Below are positions 16,818-26,301 of a stretch of DNA of 64,000 nt, in pieces. Below the pieces are notes generated by a model. It was not told where the DNA came from. It ran no database searches and worked only from the letters and a program-made list of their open reading frames with translations. The number at the start of each line of letters is the position of its first letter. The first letter of the stretch is position 1. The position numbers were made by a program, and so were the translations under genes. Source of the DNA: Nocardia altamirensis NBRC 108246 (GTDB lineage Bacteria; Actinomycetota; Actinomycetes; Mycobacteriales; Mycobacteriaceae); NCBI RefSeq assembly GCF_001612685.1, contig NZ_BDAY01000013.1, forward strand, positions 1-64,000, in the 5' to 3' direction.

Positions 16818-16842
16818 TTCGTCGTTTCCGGGAAGGGATGTC

Positions 16843-17097
16843 ATGTCGATCGGTGCGATCTCCGCTGCGGTGGCAGGTACGGGCTGGACGGTGTTCTGGG
16901 TGCAATTACCGGTGCTCGTGCTTGCCGTCGCGGTCATCATTGTGGCGACCACTGCGCTACGGCGCGCCCGCCCGGAGGATGTTCCGCGTGTGTTCGAGGC
17001 ATTCGCTGCGGCATTCGGCCGCAGGGCCGGTCGCTCGAACCGTGCAAGGCGCCCCTTGAACGCGCCGAAGCGGAACCTGGACGAGGAGGCCCGATGA
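16843..17097 (+). CDS. Small single-pass membrane protein
   Basis: An 84-residue protein with one long hydrophobic segment (about 14-40, WTVFWVQLPVLVLAVAVIIV) and a basic, probably cytoplasmic C-terminus (RRAGRSNRARRPLNAPKRN). No family recognised. It follows the structured leader and ends in an ATGA overlap with the next gene, so the two are coupled. It is preceded by GGGAAGGGATGTC, a fair ribosome site. The nearby IS remnant and the lack of housekeeping neighbours suggest accessory DNA. Confidence 0.6.
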   Translation: MSIGAISAAVAGTGWTVFWVQLPVLVLAVAVIIVATTALRRARPEDVPRVFEAFAAAFGRRAGRSNRARRPLNAPKRNLDEEAR

Positions 17098-17573
17098 GCC
17101 GTCGACGTGTCCGCCCACCGGACGCATTGGCCAACCTGGTGGCAGACGGGTTTCTCGGCGCGGACCTCAGCCGCGCCATCGCCGGGGCAATGTCACCGGC
17201 GGACGCGATATTCGTCCGCCACATGCTCGGTCTCAACCCCGGCGTACAGGGCCGCCGCGACGGCGATCTCGCCCTCTACATCGGTAGTCGCTTGGCAAAG
17301 GTACGCGGCAACTCCGACTACATGGCCGCGCTAGCGGCTTACTGCGGTGACCGGCTTCCGGCAGAGAGTCAGGAGCACTGTCGCACCTGCCGAACGTCCT
17401 TGGAACGACATCGAAAGGTGCGCAAAGAGTGCCAGCCCTTGTGGTACGAGCTCCTCGCGGCAGGAGAGCCGATACCGCGATGGATGTTCGAGGCGAAAGG
17501 ACGTCCGCGGCAGTACTGCAGCCAGCGCTGCAAACAACGGGCTTACCGTGATAGAAAACGGGGAACGGACTGA
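17094..17573 (+). CDS. Small protein with two cysteine motifs, putative zinc finger
   Basis: A 159-residue protein starting at ATG 17094, whose ATGA overlaps the upstream stop. It has CRTC near residue 100 and a C-terminal YCSQRCKQRAYRDRKRG. The latter resembles the zinc-knuckle end found in many small actinobacterial and mobile-element proteins (CSxRCRxRAYRxR). The first 90 residues are helical without a clear motif. A nucleic-acid-binding role is likely from the basic Cys-rich tail, but no function is known. It ends close to a hairpin shared with the convergent ATPase gene. Confidence 0.7.
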   Translation: MSRRRVRPPDALANLVADGFLGADLSRAIAGAMSPADAIFVRHMLGLNPGVQGRRDGDLALYIGSRLAKVRGNSDYMAALAAYCGDRLPAESQEHCRTCRTSLERHRKVRKECQPLWYELLAAGEPIPRWMFEAKGRPRQYCSQRCKQRAYRDRKRGTD

Positions 17574-17581
17574 GTCGAAAT

Positions 17582-17618
17582 ACCAGGCGCCGCATTGATA
17601 TCAGACGCGACGCCTGGT
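17582..17618. terminator. Hairpin between convergent genes
   Basis: Eight-base arms ACCAGGCG and CGCCTGGT with a 21-base loop, between the zinc-finger-like gene and the ATPase gene. The long loop makes it a weak candidate. Confidence 0.4.
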
Positions 17619-17624
17619 CGGTGC

Positions 17625-18710
<1,086 letters not shown>

Positions 18711-18763
18711 GACAAATCACATCCCATCACCGGCAGGAACGTGCCGGACGATCCGAGTAAGGG

Positions 18764-19522
18764 TTGACCCGCGATGCTACTGGATCTGAGCGACTCGCGC
18801 ACGAATTGCTCGAGTTCGCTCGCGATAGGTCCAGATCGGCGTCACCGGCCATGCAACTTCCGCATTGTGCAGGCACTCGCACTCCGGTCAATTCGCGGTT
18901 CATCGCGCCGCCACGCCGAGCCCACGCCAACGAGATGTTCGATGCCGCCCAGGGCCGTTGGGTCCCGGCGCCACCAGCGACTCCGGCCGGGTTGGCACCT
19001 GACAGATCGGGTCCGGCATGGGTCTACGCGACCGGCCCGGCCGTGCTGATCAACCGTCACGACGGCACCGAAGTCCGTGTGCCCCAAGGTGGTTCCGATG
19101 GCGCCGACCGGCCATGGACCGACGCGCGCATCCTCGACAACCAAGGCCGCGAACTCGCCCACTACAGCGAGTGGGCTAACGGTAACAAGACTTATCGGCT
19201 CGGCCTGAACCACACCGTCACCGTTGGACCCGACAACAAGGTCATCGATCCCAAACACCTCGACCAGTCACCGCTGTGGGACATGCACGACTACAACCGC
19301 GATGACGGCTCAGTCACATTCAACCCGAGTGAAGTAGCGATCGATGGAGCCGTGCATCGATTGATGGAAATTCGCAGCCGCCGCAGGATAACTGGCGAGA
19401 ACTGGTCAGGAACAATTTTCCAGTCACGGCTGAACACGGAGAGAATGGGTCAATCCACTCTGGGCGCGGCGCTGTCCATGAGCACGCCGCCCCGACGCGA
19501 GGAAGAGCGAGAAGATGAGTGA
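18764..19522 (+). pseudogene. Probable 5'-truncated toxin-like ORF
   Basis: An open frame of up to 252 residues whose only start upstream is TTG 18764; the first 55 residues look like non-coding translation, while from MFDAAQGRWVPAPPATP (ATG 18933) on the sequence looks genuine. The conserved-looking part includes GPAWVYATGPAVLINRHDG, WANGNKTYRLGLNHTV and DGAVHRLMEIRSRRR. It resembles the C-terminal end of a larger secreted or polymorphic-toxin protein, but the upstream part is missing because the divergent ATPase starts 50 bases away. Its stop overlaps the next ORF by eight bases, as in toxin/immunity pairs. I do not recognise the family; an intact small gene from 18933 is the alternative. 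Confidence 0.45.
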
Positions 19523-20120
19523 GTACACGCCGAGCCTGGTCGGGATATTCGAATTAAGAAGTGGGGGTTTGCATCGCAACATGGAATTCCGACTGTTGGC
19601 GGACAGTCGAGCTGCGGTGACGGTCTTCGAGCCTGATGCTATCCCTTTTGCAAGGAGTTGGTATGTTAGTGGTTTCGAATACCTCGGCGGCGAGTACGAG
19701 GCGATTCGAGGCGACAATGGTCCTGCTTTTATGCGAACCTTGTTGAAGCCGTATAACATGAGTTACGTATTTCTTCGAGATGAGAGTGTTGAGAGCGCCG
19801 GCTCGCGCGTAGAACCTCGAGAAGAAATGGGTGACGGTACACCTGCGTCAGTAGGCATGTATATGTTCAGTAACAGATTTAAGAACAAAGGCCATCGTCG
19901 CACCGCTGAATTCCGATTGATGGCAGACGGCCGTGCCTCCGTGACGGTCTTCGATCCGTACGCCGACAATGAGGCGTGGAAATGGTTTGAAGACGGCATA
20001 GAAATCCAAGGCACCAAGGGTGTGGTGCGTGCAGACGATGGTCCTGCCTTTATGCGAGCATTGCTGCAGCCGACCGATGAGAGCCGCATCATTTGCCGAG
20101 ATGAGAGCTCGAATAGCTGA
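19515..20120 (+). CDS. Duplicated-domain protein, possible immunity protein
   Basis: A 201-residue acidic protein made of two related halves. The first holds MEFRLLADSRAAVTVFEPDA and GDNGPAFMRTLLKPY; the second holds AEFRLMADGRASVTVFDPYA and ADDGPAFMRALLQPT. Each half ends with an xxRDES motif. Base composition is clearly lower in GC than the neighbours, a sign of transfer. ATG 19515 lies eight bases inside the upstream ORF, so translation is coupled. Small acidic, duplicated, low-GC proteins right after a toxin-like C-terminus are typically immunity proteins; this role is inferred and the family was not recognised. Confidence 0.65.
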   Translation: MSEYTPSLVGIFELRSGGLHRNMEFRLLADSRAAVTVFEPDAIPFARSWYVSGFEYLGGEYEAIRGDNGPAFMRTLLKPYNMSYVFLRDESVESAGSRVEPREEMGDGTPASVGMYMFSNRFKNKGHRRTAEFRLMADGRASVTVFDPYADNEAWKWFEDGIEIQGTKGVVRADDGPAFMRALLQPTDESRIICRDESSNS

Positions 20121-20124
20121 CGTT

Positions 20125-20268
20125 CCTGTTGGCGGGCTTCAGATCTCGGTGCGGTAGTCCGGCATGGTGCGCTTCGTCCAGTCCGTGTGCGGCTTCGGTG
20201 ACGATGGCGACCGTGCGCTGAACGCTGGATCGGACTTCCGCAGCGCCGGTAGCCTCGATCGGGAAACC
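20125..20268 (-). pseudogene. Fragment of a Ser/Thr protein kinase catalytic domain
   Basis: On the minus strand one frame reads TVAIVTEAAHGLDEAHHAGL and then PHRDLKPAN. This is the helix E and catalytic-loop region (HRDxKPxN) of an actinobacterial Hanks-type kinase. No ATP-binding lobe, DFG motif, membrane segment or normal start is present within reach, so it is a short relic. Its frame ends at 20089. Confidence 0.65.
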
Positions 20269-20288
20269 CAACGCGACGAGGAGATGCC

Positions 20289-21083
20289 ATGAGTCGAGCG
20301 GTGCGGATCGGAGTCCAACTGCAGCCACAGCATGCGCCGAAGTACGGGCTCATTCGTGACGCGGTGCGGCGCGCGGAGGACGCGGGGGTCGACATCGTCT
20401 TCAACTGGGATCACTTCTATCCGCTCACCGGTGACCCCACCGGCGCGCACTTCGAATGCTGGACCATGCTCGCCGCCTTCGCCGAGCAGACCGAGCGGGT
20501 GGAGATCGGTGCGCTGGTCACCGGCGGCGGTTACCGGAATCCGGACCTGCTCGCCGATATGGCCCGCACCGTGGACCACATCAGCGACGGCCGCCTCATC
20601 CTCGGCATCGGCGCCGGCTGGTTCAAGAAGGACTACGACGAGTACGGCTACGAGTTCGGCACCCCGGGCAGCAGGCTCGCGCTGCTGAAGGAGAACATGG
20701 CCAGGCTCAGCGCGCGGTTGAAGACGCTGAACCCGCTGCCGACCAGGGACATCCCGATCCTCATCGGCGGCGGTGGCGAGAAGAAGACCCTCCGCCTGGT
20801 TGCCGAGTACGCGGACGTGTGGCACAGCTTCGCCGACCTCGATGACCTCGCGCACAAGAACAAGGTGCTCGCCGACCATTGCGCCGCCGTCGGCACCGAT
20901 CAGGCGCGGATCGAACGCTCGGTGCAGTGGCCTGGCCTCGCGAAGGCGCCTGCCTTTGTGGAGGCGGGTGTTTCGCTGTTCACCATCGGCGTCAGCGGGC
21001 CCGCGTACGACCTCAGCGAGGTCGAGCGCGCGATCCGCTGGCGGGACGAGGTGAACCCGGAGCCGGTGAGCGGGCTTGCCTGA
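20289..21083 (+). CDS. LLM-class F420-dependent oxidoreductase
   Basis: A 264-residue TIM-barrel enzyme of the luciferase-like monooxygenase superfamily. Family marks are VQLQPQHA at the first strand, FNWDHFYPLTGD, the ARTVDHISDGRLILGIGAGW segment and DIPILIGGGGEKKTLRLVAEYAD. Such enzymes transfer hydride with reduced coenzyme F420, which Nocardia and mycobacteria make. The substrate cannot be read from sequence. ATG 20289 follows GACGAGGAG, a clear ribosome site. It stands alone between a degenerate region and an ABC system. Confidence 0.9.
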   Translation: MSRAVRIGVQLQPQHAPKYGLIRDAVRRAEDAGVDIVFNWDHFYPLTGDPTGAHFECWTMLAAFAEQTERVEIGALVTGGGYRNPDLLADMARTVDHISDGRLILGIGAGWFKKDYDEYGYEFGTPGSRLALLKENMARLSARLKTLNPLPTRDIPILIGGGGEKKTLRLVAEYADVWHSFADLDDLAHKNKVLADHCAAVGTDQARIERSVQWPGLAKAPAFVEAGVSLFTIGVSGPAYDLSEVERAIRWRDEVNPEPVSGLA

Positions 21084-21220
21084 GCCGGTGAACCAGAGTT
21101 CGGATCACCATGATTCGAACCCCACCGGCCCTGGTCCGACTTGTCCCGTTCCTGGTGGCGGTGCGCTGACGTCGGGGTAGCTGCGGGTTAGCACCTCGCG
21201 CGCGGCTAGGGTTATTCATC

Positions 21221-23020
21221 ATGGCTGGTCTGCCCGCTGTGCGGTCTCGTGCGTTGATCGCCGTGATATTGCTTGCCGTTGGCCTCGCGGCCACGGCCTG
21301 CGGTTCCGGCACCGAGGGTGATGCGTCGTCGGAACGCAACCTGTGCTCGCCGCCCGGGGTGAGCTCGGCGTCGGCCGCGCCGACGAACCTGGCTTCCGCG
21401 CAGACGGCAGGCGCGGACAAGTACACGACCGCGACCACCGCGCCGCTCGCCTCGATCGACACCGCCAAGCTCGGGCTGATCACGCCGGGCAAACTGAGCG
21501 TCGGCACACTGTCGGACGCGCCGCCGAGCATCTGCGTGAACGGCAAGGGCGCGTTCACCGGCTTCGACAACGAGCTGCTCACCGCGATCGGCGCGAAACT
21601 CGGCCTGCAGGTGCAGTACTCGGGCACCGAGTTCGCCGGGCTGCTTGCCCAGGTCGCGGGCGGTCGCTTCGATGTCGGCTCGTCGAACATCACCACCACC
21701 GACGCGCGTCGTCAGCTGGTCGGCTTCACCAACGGCTACGACTTCGGCTACTTCTCCCTTGTCGCGCCGAACAGCAGCGCCATCAAGGGTTTTACCGACC
21801 TGAACCGCGGCACCCGCATCGCCGTCGTGCAGGGCACGGTGCAGGACGAGTTCGTGGTCAACACCCTGCACCTGGACCCGGTGAAGTTCCCGGACTACAA
21901 CACCGCGTACGCGAACCTGAAGTCCGGTCAGGTCGACGCCTGGGTCGCGCCCGCCGTGCAGGCCGAGGGCCTGATCAAGCCGGGTGACGGAATAGCGGTG
22001 TCGCAGAACACCTTCAGCTTGGACAACTTCGTCGGCTACGCCGTCGCCAAGACCAACCAGCCGCTGATCGACGCGCTCAACAGCGGGTTGGACGCGGTCA
22101 TCGCGGACGGCACCTACGCCAGGCTCTACGCCGAGTGGGTGCCGAGGGAGCTGCCGCCGGGCTGGAAGCCGGGTTCCAAGGCGGCGCCGCTGCCGCAGCT
22201 GCCGGACTTCGCGGCCATTGCCGCCGAACGCAAGCCCGCCGACGCCGCCGACAACGCGCCGAAATCCACGCTGCAGCAACTGCGCGACACGTTCTTCGAT
22301 TGGTCGTTGTACCGCAAGGCGTTCCCCGACCTGTTCAAGACGGGTCTGCCGAATACCCTGATCCTTGCGGTGGTTTCGGGTGTGCTCGGCACTGTCCTCG
22401 GCATGTTGCTCGCGGTGGCAGGCATCGCGCGGACGCGCTGGCTGCGCTGGCCTGCCCGGGTCTACACCGACATTTTCCGCGGGCTGCCCGCGGTGGTGAT
22501 CATCCTGCTGATCGGCCTCGGCATCGGCCCGGTCGCCCGCAGCATCACCGGAAACAACCCGTACTGGCTCGGCGCGGTAGCGCTTGCATTGTTGGCATCG
22601 GCCTATATCGGCGAGATCTTCCGTTCCGGTATCCAGTCCGTCGAGCCGGGCCAGCTGGAGGCGGCGCGTGCCATCGGGTTCGGCTACCGGCAGGCAATGA
22701 CCTTGGTGGTGATCCCGCAGGGCGTCCGCCGGGTGCTGCCCGCGCTGATGAACCAGTTCATCGCGCTGATCAAGGACTCCTCGCTGATCTACTTCCTCGG
22801 CCTGCTCGCCACCCAGCGCGAGCTGTTCGCGGTCGGCCGCGACCTCAACGCGCAGACCGGAAACCTCTCTCCGCTGGTCGCCGCCGGTCTGGTGTACCTG
22901 CTGCTGACCATCCCGCTCACCCACCTGGTGAACTACATCGACCGCCGCATGCGCACCGGTCGGCCGGACCGGCCGATCGACCAGGTCGAGGCCGCCACGA
23001 TCACGGAAGGGCGCGGTTAG
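21221..23020 (+). CDS. Fused amino-acid-binding lipoprotein and ABC permease
   Basis: A 599-residue fusion. The first 30 residues are a lipoprotein signal ending LAATACGSG. About 80-310 is a family-3 solute-binding domain (GKLSVGTLSDAPP, GFDNELLTAIGAKLG, GRFDVGSSNITTT). About 355-580 is a polar-amino-acid permease with the loop EAARAIGFGYRQAM and several membrane segments. One polypeptide would therefore carry an extracytoplasmic sensor domain and the membrane channel, in the manner of a few Gram-positive Gln/Arg importers. The ATPase gene follows two bases later. Start ATG 21221. The ligand is a polar amino acid or amine; which one is unknown. Confidence 0.92.
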   Translation: MAGLPAVRSRALIAVILLAVGLAATACGSGTEGDASSERNLCSPPGVSSASAAPTNLASAQTAGADKYTTATTAPLASIDTAKLGLITPGKLSVGTLSDAPPSICVNGKGAFTGFDNELLTAIGAKLGLQVQYSGTEFAGLLAQVAGGRFDVGSSNITTTDARRQLVGFTNGYDFGYFSLVAPNSSAIKGFTDLNRGTRIAVVQGTVQDEFVVNTLHLDPVKFPDYNTAYANLKSGQVDAWVAPAVQAEGLIKPGDGIAVSQNTFSLDNFVGYAVAKTNQPLIDALNSGLDAVIADGTYARLYAEWVPRELPPGWKPGSKAAPLPQLPDFAAIAAERKPADAADNAPKSTLQQLRDTFFDWSLYRKAFPDLFKTGLPNTLILAVVSGVLGTVLGMLLAVAGIARTRWLRWPARVYTDIFRGLPAVVIILLIGLGIGPVARSITGNNPYWLGAVALALLASAYIGEIFRSGIQSVEPGQLEAARAIGFGYRQAMTLVVIPQGVRRVLPALMNQFIALIKDSSLIYFLGLLATQRELFAVGRDLNAQTGNLSPLVAAGLVYLLLTIPLTHLVNYIDRRMRTGRPDRPIDQVEAATITEGRG

Positions 23021-23022
23021 AG

Positions 23023-23748
23023 ATGAGTGCCTCCCTCACCGGTACCGGTTTGCATCTGCGGCTCGGACACAATCATGTGTTGCGCGGCATCGACATTCAC
23101 GTCGACGCGGGCAAGACCACGACGGTCATCGGCCCGTCCGGCTCCGGCAAGTCGACGCTGCTGCGCGTGCTGAACCGGCTGCACGAGCCGGATCAGGGTG
23201 ATGTGCTGCTCGACGGCAAGTCCGTGCTCACCGAGGACCCGGACCGGCTGCGGCAGCGCATCGGCATGGTGTTCCAGCATTTCAACCTGTTCCCGCACAA
23301 GAGCGTTGCCGACAATGTCGCGCTCGGCCCGCGCAAGCTGCGCGGGTTGTCCAAGGAGGCGGCGCGTGCGGTCGCGGCGGAGCAACTCGAGATTGTCGGC
23401 CTTGCCGACAAACTCGACGCGCGGCCCGCGAATCTGTCCGGCGGACAACAGCAACGGGTCGCCATCGCCCGTGCGCTGGCGATGAAACCCGAGATCATGT
23501 TCTTCGACGAGGCCACCTCGGCGCTCGACCCCGAGCTGGTGAAGGGCGTGCTCGCGCTGATGGCCGATCTCGCCTCCGGCGGCATGTCGATGATCGTGGT
23601 CACCCATGAAATGGGGTTCGCCCGCACCGTGTCCGACAGCGTCGTTTTCATGGACGAGGGCCAGGTCGTCGAGACGGGAACGCCCGATGCCCTTTTCGAC
23701 AGCGCCGAGACGCCGCGACTGCAGCGTTTTCTGTCCCAGGTGCTGTAG
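23023..23748 (+). CDS. Polar amino acid ABC transporter ATPase
   Basis: A 241-residue ATPase of the GlnQ/HisP type. It shows GPSGSGKST (Walker A), MVFQHFNLFPHKS (Q-loop), NLSGGQQQRVAIARAL (signature), IMFFDEATSALDP (Walker B) and VVTHEMGFA (switch His). ATG 23023 lies two bases after the stop of the fused binding-protein/permease gene, so they form a two-gene importer operon. The in-frame reading back to 22135 is only a shadow of that gene. Confidence 0.95.
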   Translation: MSASLTGTGLHLRLGHNHVLRGIDIHVDAGKTTTVIGPSGSGKSTLLRVLNRLHEPDQGDVLLDGKSVLTEDPDRLRQRIGMVFQHFNLFPHKSVADNVALGPRKLRGLSKEAARAVAAEQLEIVGLADKLDARPANLSGGQQQRVAIARALAMKPEIMFFDEATSALDPELVKGVLALMADLASGGMSMIVVTHEMGFARTVSDSVVFMDEGQVVETGTPDALFDSAETPRLQRFLSQVL

Positions 23749-23848
23749 CGTCGCCTAGCGCACCCTTGGTTAACTCCATTGATGCGCACCTGTTAATGTG
23801 TTGTCGCTCACATATCCATCTGTCCACGCGAGGAAAGAGGGAGATCTG

Positions 23849-24145
23849 ATGACAACAGCGCACATGGAGCACACCGCGCACGACCACGCGCACGGCCCCA
23901 ATTGCGGCCACACCGCGGTCGAGCACGGTGACCACGTCGACTACGCCCACGATGGCCATCTGCACCGCGAGCACGACGGCCACTACGACGAGTGCGAGCC
24001 GAGTGGCCATGTCGAACACGCCGGCCACGACCACGTGCACGGGCCGGACTGCGGCCACGAGGCCGTGCAGCACGGCGACCACGTCGACTACTTGCACGAC
24101 GGCCACCGCCACGCCGCCCACAACGGGCACTACGACGACCACTGA
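23849..24145 (+). CDS. Histidine-rich metal-binding protein
   Basis: A 98-residue cytoplasmic-looking protein with 27 histidines, three cysteines and many acidic residues. It consists of two tandem repeats of about 45 residues; each contains HGPxCGHxAVxHGDHVDY, HDGHxHxxHxGHYD and related spacing. Such proteins bind zinc or nickel as stores or chaperones. ATG 23849 follows AAAGAGGGAG. It is transcribed in the direction of the upstream ABC operon but has its own 100-base upstream region, relatively AT-rich. Zinc regulation would be expected but no Zur box was recognised. A hairpin follows. Confidence 0.85.
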   Translation: MTTAHMEHTAHDHAHGPNCGHTAVEHGDHVDYAHDGHLHREHDGHYDECEPSGHVEHAGHDHVHGPDCGHEAVQHGDHVDYLHDGHRHAAHNGHYDDH

Positions 24146-24154
24146 GATCGCCCA

Positions 24155-24185
24155 TGGTCGCGGAACAGGATTGCTTCCGCGACCA
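24155..24185 (+). terminator. Hairpin after the His-rich gene
   Basis: Perfect 11-base arms TGGTCGCGGAA and TTCCGCGACCA with a nine-base loop, nine bases after the stop. Confidence 0.7.
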
Positions 24186-24228
24186 CAGGCGGGCGGCATC
24201 GTCGGTGTGAGGTTCTAGAGTCGAGTCC

Positions 24229-25068
24229 GTGATCGAGGCAATCGAGATTCCTACCGCTGCGGGCACCTTCGATGCGCTGGCCTGCGGGGACGTCGGCGGG
24301 CGGGAAGTCATGCTGCTGCATGGGTTTCCGGAGTCGGCCATCGAGTGGGAGTTTCAGCTTCGCGCGCTCGGCGGCGGCGGATGCCACGTGGTCGCGCCTG
24401 ATCAGCGCGGGTATTCGGCCGGGGTGCGGCCGACTCAGGTCGCCGACTATCGGCTCGAAGAGCTGGTCGGCGACGTCACCGCGATCGCGGACGCACTGGG
24501 TTGGCAGCGCTTCGATCTGGTCGGGCACGACTGGGGTGCCTACGTCGGGTGGGCGGCAGCGGCGGAACTGCCTGAGCGGATCCGCAGCTTCACCGCGGTG
24601 TCTTTCCCGCACCCCGCCGCATTCTTGCGGGCGATGACCGAGGACGAGGACCAGGCGCAGCGCTCGCAGTACTTCGCACTGCTACGCAAGCCGCGAGTCG
24701 CCGAGCGGGCACTGCTCATGGACGACGGCGCTGGGCTTCGGAAGATCTTCGAATGGAAGATCCCGGAGGAGCGCGTCGACGAGTACGTGCACCGGTTCAG
24801 CCAGCCGGACGCGCTGACCGCCGCGTTGAATTGGTATCGGGCGATGCACCTGTCCGGCCCGACCGCGCCGGTGACAGTGCCGACCCTCTACGTGTGGAGC
24901 ACCGACGACACCACGGTCGGCTCCACCGCGGCGTTGGCCACCGAGAAATATGTGACCGGACCCTACCGATTCGAAATGGTCGAGGAAGTGTCGCACTGGA
25001 TTCCGGAGCAGGCGCCGGAGGAGCTGACCCGCTTGATCATGCAACACCTGCTCGCGCACCGTTCTTGA
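24229..25068 (+). CDS. Alpha/beta hydrolase, epoxide-hydrolase-like
   Basis: A 279-residue alpha/beta hydrolase. The oxyanion motif HGFPES is at 31-36 and the nucleophile elbow GHDWGA places an Asp at 101, which is the nucleophile of epoxide hydrolases and haloalkane dehalogenases rather than the Ser of esterases. The acid is likely in WSTDDTT and the base His in EVSHWIPEQAPEE. Cytoplasmic, no signal peptide. Start is GTG 24229. Substrate is unknown. Confidence 0.9.
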   Translation: MIEAIEIPTAAGTFDALACGDVGGREVMLLHGFPESAIEWEFQLRALGGGGCHVVAPDQRGYSAGVRPTQVADYRLEELVGDVTAIADALGWQRFDLVGHDWGAYVGWAAAAELPERIRSFTAVSFPHPAAFLRAMTEDEDQAQRSQYFALLRKPRVAERALLMDDGAGLRKIFEWKIPEERVDEYVHRFSQPDALTAALNWYRAMHLSGPTAPVTVPTLYVWSTDDTTVGSTAALATEKYVTGPYRFEMVEEVSHWIPEQAPEELTRLIMQHLLAHRS

Positions 25069-25171
25069 CGTGGTTGGGCGAACCGGATTCGTGCAGGCAC
25101 CACATCATTAGACTGGGATTGCAAGCGCCACATTGCGTTCGGTGGGGAACGTAGTCCGCGAGGGGACTGTG

Positions 25172-26224
25172 ATGTCGTACGAATGGCCGTTGGATCCCGA
25201 AGACCTGTTCGTCGAACGGTATCCGCAGATGTTACGCAGCGGCCTGACCACCACCGATGTCCGCGAGGTCCGCGCGGCGGTCGTCGAGATGTGGCCGGAC
25301 GCCCCTGGCGGCTGGGTCTACGAATGGTCGAAGCTCGCCGCGCACTATGCGGCGGACGGACGGCATGATCGGGCCGCGGCGGCCTACGGGTGGGCGAAGT
25401 TTCCCTGTCTCGCCGACGAGGCCAAGCGTGAGGCCCTCGATCGCCAGCTGGCGCAATATCTGCTTGCGGCACCGGGTTTCGGCGTCGAGTTCGAGCGGCG
25501 GATCCTGCGGCTGCCGTATCGCGACGGCACGACCGCGGTGCCCGTGCACCTGTTCACACCGCCCGAACTGCCCGACACCGCACCGGTGCTGCTGGCCAGC
25601 GGCGGTGTTGACACCTGGAAGATGGACCTGCACAGCCTGTTCGTCTTCTTCGCCATGCAGACCGGAGTCCGGTTGCTGGCCTTCGATATTCCGGGCACCG
25701 GCGAGAGCGCCGTTGCGATGTGCGCCGACGAGGGCGGCCAGCTGGTGGACGGCCTGATCGAGGTGGCCCGAAAACTCGGCGGCGGCAAGGTCGCTCACCT
25801 CGGCATCTCGATGGGTGGCTACTACTCGGCCCGCTCGGGCCTGTCCGGTGCGGTCGACGCCGCCCTGGTCCTCGGCGGCCCGGTCGAGCGCGCGTTCACC
25901 GAGGACCACCGGTGGCGATACGGGATGTCCGGCATCATCGGCAATGCGCTCGGCTTCGACGCACCACCCACCGACGCCGCCCGCGCCGAAGCGCTGCACG
26001 GGTTCTCGCTGCGTCCGCTGCTGGACAAGGACGACAACGCGCCCATGCTCGTCATCAACGGGGCCGACGATGTCCATGTCCCGCAACACGACACGCTGGT
26101 CTTCTCGGGTCGCCGCAGTACGGAGGTCGCGCTGCTTCCCGGCACCGGCCATTGCGCGACCAGCGAATTGGCGCAGGTCGTGCCGCGGATGACCGGCTGG
26201 CTCAGCGCGACGCTTGCGTCATGA
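25172..26224 (+). CDS. Alpha/beta hydrolase, FrsA-like
   Basis: A 350-residue alpha/beta hydrolase with an extra helical N-terminal domain of about 120 residues, the layout of FrsA-type esterases. The nucleophile Ser213 is in GISMGGYY, the acid is likely in INGADDVHVP and the His in GTGHCATS. The stretch FDIPGTGESA before the elbow is typical. ATG 25172 follows GAGGGG; the in-frame reading back to 25133 lacks a ribosome site. Monocistronic as far as visible. The natural substrate is unknown. Confidence 0.88.
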   Translation: MSYEWPLDPEDLFVERYPQMLRSGLTTTDVREVRAAVVEMWPDAPGGWVYEWSKLAAHYAADGRHDRAAAAYGWAKFPCLADEAKREALDRQLAQYLLAAPGFGVEFERRILRLPYRDGTTAVPVHLFTPPELPDTAPVLLASGGVDTWKMDLHSLFVFFAMQTGVRLLAFDIPGTGESAVAMCADEGGQLVDGLIEVARKLGGGKVAHLGISMGGYYSARSGLSGAVDAALVLGGPVERAFTEDHRWRYGMSGIIGNALGFDAPPTDAARAEALHGFSLRPLLDKDDNAPMLVINGADDVHVPQHDTLVFSGRRSTEVALLPGTGHCATSELAQVVPRMTGWLSATLAS

Positions 26225-26301
26225 GTGCGCCGAGGTCACAGCATTCGATGATCTTGGTGACGATTCGATGACACGCCGATCCGTTCGGCGCACCGCTCCG
26301 A

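Noticed and set aside
21108..21135. GATTCGAACCCC, like a tRNA T-arm read on the minus strand
   Set aside because: No matching T-stem, anticodon arm or acceptor stem can be formed around it.
26225..26301. Leader peptide before the antitoxin-like ORF
   Set aside because: No start with ribosome site and no coding character.
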